Below, piece by piece: positions 60,201 to 64,000 of a stretch of 64,000 nucleotides of DNA (within the stretch, counting starts at the first letter, position 1; each line of letters starts with the position of its first letter). Origin of the DNA: Isotricha intestinalis. Lineage: Eukaryota; Ciliophora; Litostomatea; Vestibuliferida; Isotrichidae. The position numbers were made by a program, and so were the translations under genes. The stretch spans positions 1 to 64,000 of the forward strand of contig JAJJLU010000347.1 in the NCBI GenBank assembly GCA_023807065.1, in the 5' to 3' direction. The notes under the pieces are model-generated. The model was not told the origin of the DNA. It searched no databases and saw only the letters and a program-made list of their open reading frames with translations.

Positions 60201-61442
60201 TTAATTTTTATATTTTTGATACATTTCTGAATTTCTTTGAAGTAATTTTTCTAAAGGACCAAGTAATCTTTTAAAAGCTAATCTATCTAAAGTAATTAAT
60301 TTACAATCACATTTAGCAACAACACTAGCAGCTCTAGGTTCATCTCTTAATAAAGCTAATTCTCCAAAATAATCTCCTTTTTTATAATCTTTAACATTTT
60401 GTTCTTCTTCTCCAATATTAAAAACTTTAGCAGCATATGCTTCTCCTTCATCTAATATATAAAATTTATCACCTTTATCTCCTTGTTTAATAATATAATC
60501 ACCTTTATTAGCTTTTTCACTATGAACAGCATCACAAATTTGTCCTAATTCATAATGGTCAATGGTACTTAAAATAGGAACATTTTTTAATGAATTTTCA
60601 TATTTTTCTCTTTTTTTAACAGCAGCTTCTTTAACAATATTATTAAAAGTTCCTCTATCAAGAGCCCATAAAATGCAATTTGTTTTTGCTTTTATTGTTG
60701 CTGCTCTTGGAGCATTATATAATAATGCTAATTCACCAAATGATTCTCCTGGATAATATGTTTTTAAATATGTTGGATTATCTCCTTTTTTAAATGTTTT
60801 TTCACAATCTAATTCTCCTGTATCTACTAAATATACTACATCACCTTGTTCTCCTTCTTTTATCACATAATCACCTGCATTAAATTTTTTTTCTTCAAAA
60901 GCATCTATTACTTTTATAAAATCTGCATCTTCTAATGAATTAAATATAAATGATTGAAGACATTTTTTTTTTATTGTTTCTTTTTGAGATTCTGTTTTTG
61001 GTATTACTCTTGGTTTAAAATCTCCCTTTTTATTATATAATCCAAATACTTCTGCTGATACACTTGATCTTTGTCCTCTTTTCATTATTTTATTTCTTCT
61101 TTCTTGTATTTGTTTATCTATATTATTTTGATCTTCTTTTACTTCATCTTCATTTTCTTTAGAACTTAAAGAACTTTCTTCTGATTTACTTTCTTCACTG
61201 TTTTCTGATTCTTCTGGAGTTTTTATTTTTATATTTTCTTTATTTTTATATTTTTTTATTTCTTTTCTTAAATTTTCTAATTCTTCTCTTTCTCCATTTA
61301 TTTCTGAAGAATCACCTTTACTGTAATTTGTCAACCAAGTTAACATAAAACGCAATGGCTCTTCTGGGAGAGTTTTTAATATTTCTTCCATCATTGGTTT
61401 TACTATTCCTTTTACTTTTGTTTGAAGGTAATCATCAGTCAT
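60201..61442 (-). CDS. cAMP-dependent protein kinase regulatory subunit, 413 aa
   Basis: Residues 5-40 form a helical dimerisation/docking region (YLQTKVKGIVKPMMEEILKT) of RIIa/DPY-30 type. A long acidic linker follows. KRGQRSSVSAEVF at 121-133 is the inhibitor sequence that lies in the catalytic-subunit cleft; Ser at the phospho-site makes it RII-like. CNB-A (about 163-275) and CNB-B (about 281-400) both have canonical phosphate cassettes, FGELALLYNAPRAAT and FGELALLRDEPRAAS, with Glu and Arg intact, so both should bind cAMP. Complete, and the only canonical cAMP receptor in this window. Head-to-head with the gene at 61508, 65 bp apart. Confidence 0.93.
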   Translation of the reverse strand: MTDDYLQTKVKGIVKPMMEEILKTLPEEPLRFMLTWLTNYSKGDSSEINGEREELENLRKEIKKYKNKENIKIKTPEESENSEESKSEESSLSSKENEDEVKEDQNNIDKQIQERRNKIMKRGQRSSVSAEVFGLYNKKGDFKPRVIPKTESQKETIKKKCLQSFIFNSLEDADFIKVIDAFEEKKFNAGDYVIKEGEQGDVVYLVDTGELDCEKTFKKGDNPTYLKTYYPGESFGELALLYNAPRAATIKAKTNCILWALDRGTFNNIVKEAAVKKREKYENSLKNVPILSTIDHYELGQICDAVHSEKANKGDYIIKQGDKGDKFYILDEGEAYAAKVFNIGEEEQNVKDYKKGDYFGELALLRDEPRAASVVAKCDCKLITLDRLAFKRLLGPLEKLLQRNSEMYQKYKN

Positions 61443-61507
61443 TTTTTTAATTTTTTTTTTAAATTTTTTTTTTATTTTTTTAAATTAAATTAATTCTTTT
61501 TTTTCCT

Positions 61508-63799
61508 ATGGACAAATCATTTAGTAATTATAGTGAATCTACAAATGATGGAAATTCTACTACTAAAGAAGATTCTATTGTTAATTCTTTGTTTAATTGT
61601 ATTGATGCTAATAATATAACTAAATTTAAAAGTATTTTGGAGAGTTCATCTCAAATTCTTTCAAGTAAATATTTAGAATTTTTATTTTTAACTTGTTTAT
61701 CATCGTATCAAGTTGGGAAAATTTATTTTTTAAGATATATATCTATTTTATTATCTTATAATGTTAATCCTAATATTAATATATTTAATAATCCTAATAT
61801 TCCAGGTGAATATGGAGCAATTAAAACTCCTTTAATGTTATCTTGTCAATTAAGTGATTTTAATTTAATGAAAAGTATATTAAATTCAAATTGTGATGTT
61901 AATGCATTAGATCATTATAAAAGAAATGCTTTATTTTATTTAAATGGAGGAAGTAATGATAATAATTTAATATCTGCTTTAGTTGAAAAAGGCATTAATG
62001 TTAATCAACAAGATAAAATTGAAGAAAATACTCCTTTACATTATTTAATATTAAATGATAAAGAAAAAACTGCTATTTCACTTATTGATATTGGAAATGC
62101 TAATTTTATGATAAAAAATAAAAATGATAAAAGTGCTTTAGAATTAATGAAAGAAAAATGGGTTGATAATAGAAATAATACAAGTAATGATGTTAAAAAA
62201 ATTATTAATTTAATTAATAATAAATTATCTTTAGGAAATAGTGAAAATGAAAATAAAAAATCAGTTGAAAATAATAATAATAATAATGAAAGTAAAATAA
62301 AAGATTATAATTTAGATGAAAAAAAATTAATAAAATTACCTTTAAAAAACCCAAAAAATCCAAGCTATATAAGTAAAAATACATATATTAAATTAAAGCC
62401 ATCTCCTGTTTTATTATTAGATACTTCTTCAAATATTCAAAATTTACATGGAGTTGATTTAACACAAAAAATAGAAAATATAAAAGAATTGAATAAAAAT
62501 AAAAGGTTTTTTTTAGAATTAATTCAAGATTATAGAACTAAATTAATAGAAATTAATCAAAATTCAATGAAAAATATAAAAGAAATAAAGTATGAAATTG
62601 AAGAGAAAAAAAATATTTTAGAAAAATACAATAATTTATATTATAATAAAAATCCAGGAATAATAAAATTATTAAAATCAAAATATAATGAAATTCAATC
62701 AAAAATATCATTAATAAAAGAAAAATTATCTCCACATCAAAATTCCTTTGATACAATAATTCCAAATGGAAATATGTTAAAAAAATTTTCAGAAAATAAT
62801 GAAGATGAAATATCATTTTCAAGAGAATATATAACAAAACAATTACAAATAGATTTAATAGATTTTAGAGATTATGTTCATAGTAGTGTTGATCAATCTC
62901 AACCAGTTTTAGAAAAATTAACTTCATTAATAAATAAATACGTAACAGAATCTTTAGGAAGTGATTATAATATTAAAGTATATGGTTCAAGAGCAACTAA
63001 ATTATGTTTGCCTTTAAGTGACATTGATATTGTTATTTCTTCTCCAAATTTTAAATCTTATTCTCCTTTATTTACATTATATCAATATTTACAAAATCAA
63101 AATTTTTATTTGAAAATAAATTATATTGGCTCTACTCAAGTTCCTTTAATTAAAATAGTAACAAAAAATGAGTATAATAATTTATCTCTTGATATTTCTC
63201 TTGAAGATGCCAAACATTATGGAGTAGAATGTGTAAATTATATTAAAAATATGATGCAAAAATATGAAATTTTAACTCCGATGACTTTAGCAGTTAAAAA
63301 TATTTTATTAAAAGCAACATTAAATGATCCATATAAAGGAGGATTATCATCATATGGAGTTATATTATTAATATTAAATTTTATTAATATAGAAAAAGAA
63401 AAAGGAAATGATATTTCTATTAATAATTTAGGGAATTTATTTTATGATTTTTTACATTATTATGGAGAAATATTTGAACCAAGAAATGGAATAATTGATA
63501 TAAATAATATAAATGATAAATCTATTTTTAATAGATATCAATATCAAATTAGAAATGGTGATTTAGTAATTGTTGATCCTTTAAATATAAATAATAATGT
63601 AGGAAAAAATACGAGACAATTTGGTAATATTAAATTAGCTTTTAGAATTGGTTTTATAACTGCTAAAGAGAATTGTGAATGTGGATGTCATTATCAATAT
63701 GATAGATTATGTTTAAAAGAAGATGGTAATGAACATAATATTTTAAAAAGAATTTTTAATTCTGTTAGAAGAATTGGAGTTAATGATTCTAATAAATAA
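61508..63799 (+). CDS. Ankyrin-repeat / non-canonical poly(A) polymerase (Trf4/PAPD5-like) fusion, 763 aa
   Basis: Residues about 20-215 contain ankyrin repeats (TPLMLSCQLSDFNLMKSIL, NALFYL, TPLHYLILNDKEKTAISLI). A charged linker with a coiled coil spans about 320-420. The nucleotidyltransferase core begins at KVYGSRATKLCLPLSDIDIVI near 490: GS plus the DxD metal ligands. The third Asp is probably in LSLDISLED near 560. The PAP-associated helix region with PYKGGLSSYGVILL near 607 defines the Trf4/Cid1 family, which adds short A or U tails to RNA. The C-terminus has CECGCHYQYDRLC, a possible small metal site. No RNA-binding domain is visible. Start context (TTTCCTATG) is unusual here. Confidence 0.88.
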   Translation: MDKSFSNYSESTNDGNSTTKEDSIVNSLFNCIDANNITKFKSILESSSQILSSKYLEFLFLTCLSSYQVGKIYFLRYISILLSYNVNPNINIFNNPNIPGEYGAIKTPLMLSCQLSDFNLMKSILNSNCDVNALDHYKRNALFYLNGGSNDNNLISALVEKGINVNQQDKIEENTPLHYLILNDKEKTAISLIDIGNANFMIKNKNDKSALELMKEKWVDNRNNTSNDVKKIINLINNKLSLGNSENENKKSVENNNNNNESKIKDYNLDEKKLIKLPLKNPKNPSYISKNTYIKLKPSPVLLLDTSSNIQNLHGVDLTQKIENIKELNKNKRFFLELIQDYRTKLIEINQNSMKNIKEIKYEIEEKKNILEKYNNLYYNKNPGIIKLLKSKYNEIQSKISLIKEKLSPHQNSFDTIIPNGNMLKKFSENNEDEISFSREYITKQLQIDLIDFRDYVHSSVDQSQPVLEKLTSLINKYVTESLGSDYNIKVYGSRATKLCLPLSDIDIVISSPNFKSYSPLFTLYQYLQNQNFYLKINYIGSTQVPLIKIVTKNEYNNLSLDISLEDAKHYGVECVNYIKNMMQKYEILTPMTLAVKNILLKATLNDPYKGGLSSYGVILLILNFINIEKEKGNDISINNLGNLFYDFLHYYGEIFEPRNGIIDINNINDKSIFNRYQYQIRNGDLVIVDPLNINNNVGKNTRQFGNIKLAFRIGFITAKENCECGCHYQYDRLCLKEDGNEHNILKRIFNSVRRIGVNDSNK

Positions 63800-64000
63800 A
63801 AATTATTACATATTTTCTTTTTTTATTTTTTAAATATATTAAATTATATTTTTTATTATATTTCTTTTACGAAATTCTTAATTAGATTAAAAAATGAAGA
63901 AATCAGATTCATTTTTAAAAAAGTAATATTATTTATAATAAATAAAATAAATTTCACTAAATTAAAATAGGAAAATAAAAAGGACTCCAATACAAATAAA
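63800..64000. other. 3' flank at window end
   Basis: About 200 bp of A+T-rich sequence, no open frame, no telomeric repeat (no C4A2-like units). Confidence 0.6.

Noticed and set aside
1..64000. tRNA or rRNA genes
   Set aside because: No locally G+C-rich cloverleaf or B-box-like (GGTTCGA) segment was seen by eye; a covariance-model scan would be decisive.
1..64000. Bacterial or organellar origin
   Set aside because: Gene families (CDPK, PKA-R, B9D1, Rab6, SR protein), spliceosomal-type introns and absence of operons or ribosome-binding sites show nuclear eukaryotic DNA.

Overview
The window is about 80% A+T nuclear DNA of a protist. Genes lie on both strands in no operon-like order, and most are intron-less. 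The gene families point to a ciliate or close alveolate: a CDPK kinase, a PKA regulatory subunit, the ciliary transition-zone protein B9D1, a Rab6-type GTPase, a giant CCDC81-type HU/EF-hand protein, and a large multi-membrane PAS protein of the type abundant in ciliates. Unlike Tetrahymena or Paramecium, the long frames are open under the standard code: TAA, TAG and TGA all end genes, and Gln is written CAA. Standard code, extreme A+T and a secreted GH13 amylase fit a litostome or rumen-type ciliate (Entodinium-like). That assignment is inference; no rRNA or tRNA gene is present to anchor it.

Layout. 1-11.6 kb is gene-poor: the tail of one gene, a coiled-coil protein, a WD40 protein, a membrane RING protein, two orphan genes, and decayed relics (a kinase/B-box/BspA-repeat gene at 3.1-4.7 kb, a membrane-protein relic at 6.5-7.0 kb, an Hsp70 N-terminus at 8.5 kb). 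11.6-25.4 kb holds a cyclic-nucleotide-binding-fold protein, a Tyr-rich membrane protein, a C2HC zinc-finger gene broken by one base, a DCN1-like neddylation factor, the 1744-residue PAS protein, the amylase and a multi-pass membrane protein. 25.9-33.2 kb has orphan and membrane proteins, a START-domain protein and a coiled-coil protein. 33.4-45.0 kb has three large genes in tandem: HU/EF-hand, an MGNCC protein with a 31-nt intron, and a long coiled-coil protein. 45.2-52.6 kb has an RRM/zinc-knuckle/SR protein, a CDPK split by a one-base shift at a TAA, and a TIP30-like oxidoreductase. 52.7-63.8 kb has a ciliate-type orphan, a second CNB-fold protein, B9D1 with a 42-nt intron, Rab6, the PKA regulatory subunit, and an ankyrin/poly(A)-polymerase fusion that starts 65 bp from the PKA gene.

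Themes. Ca2+ and cAMP signalling (CDPK, EF-hand giant, PKA-R, two diverged CNB proteins) and ciliary or membrane biology (B9D1, Rab6, PAS protein, HU/EF-hand protein, coiled coils) dominate. Three proteins carry N-terminal myristoylation-type starts. Introns are tiny, GTAAA...TTAG. Start codons nearly always follow an A-rich tract. Spacers are long, A+T-rich and in several places hold relics. I found no CRISPR array, transposase, insertion sequence, tRNA, rRNA or telomere.
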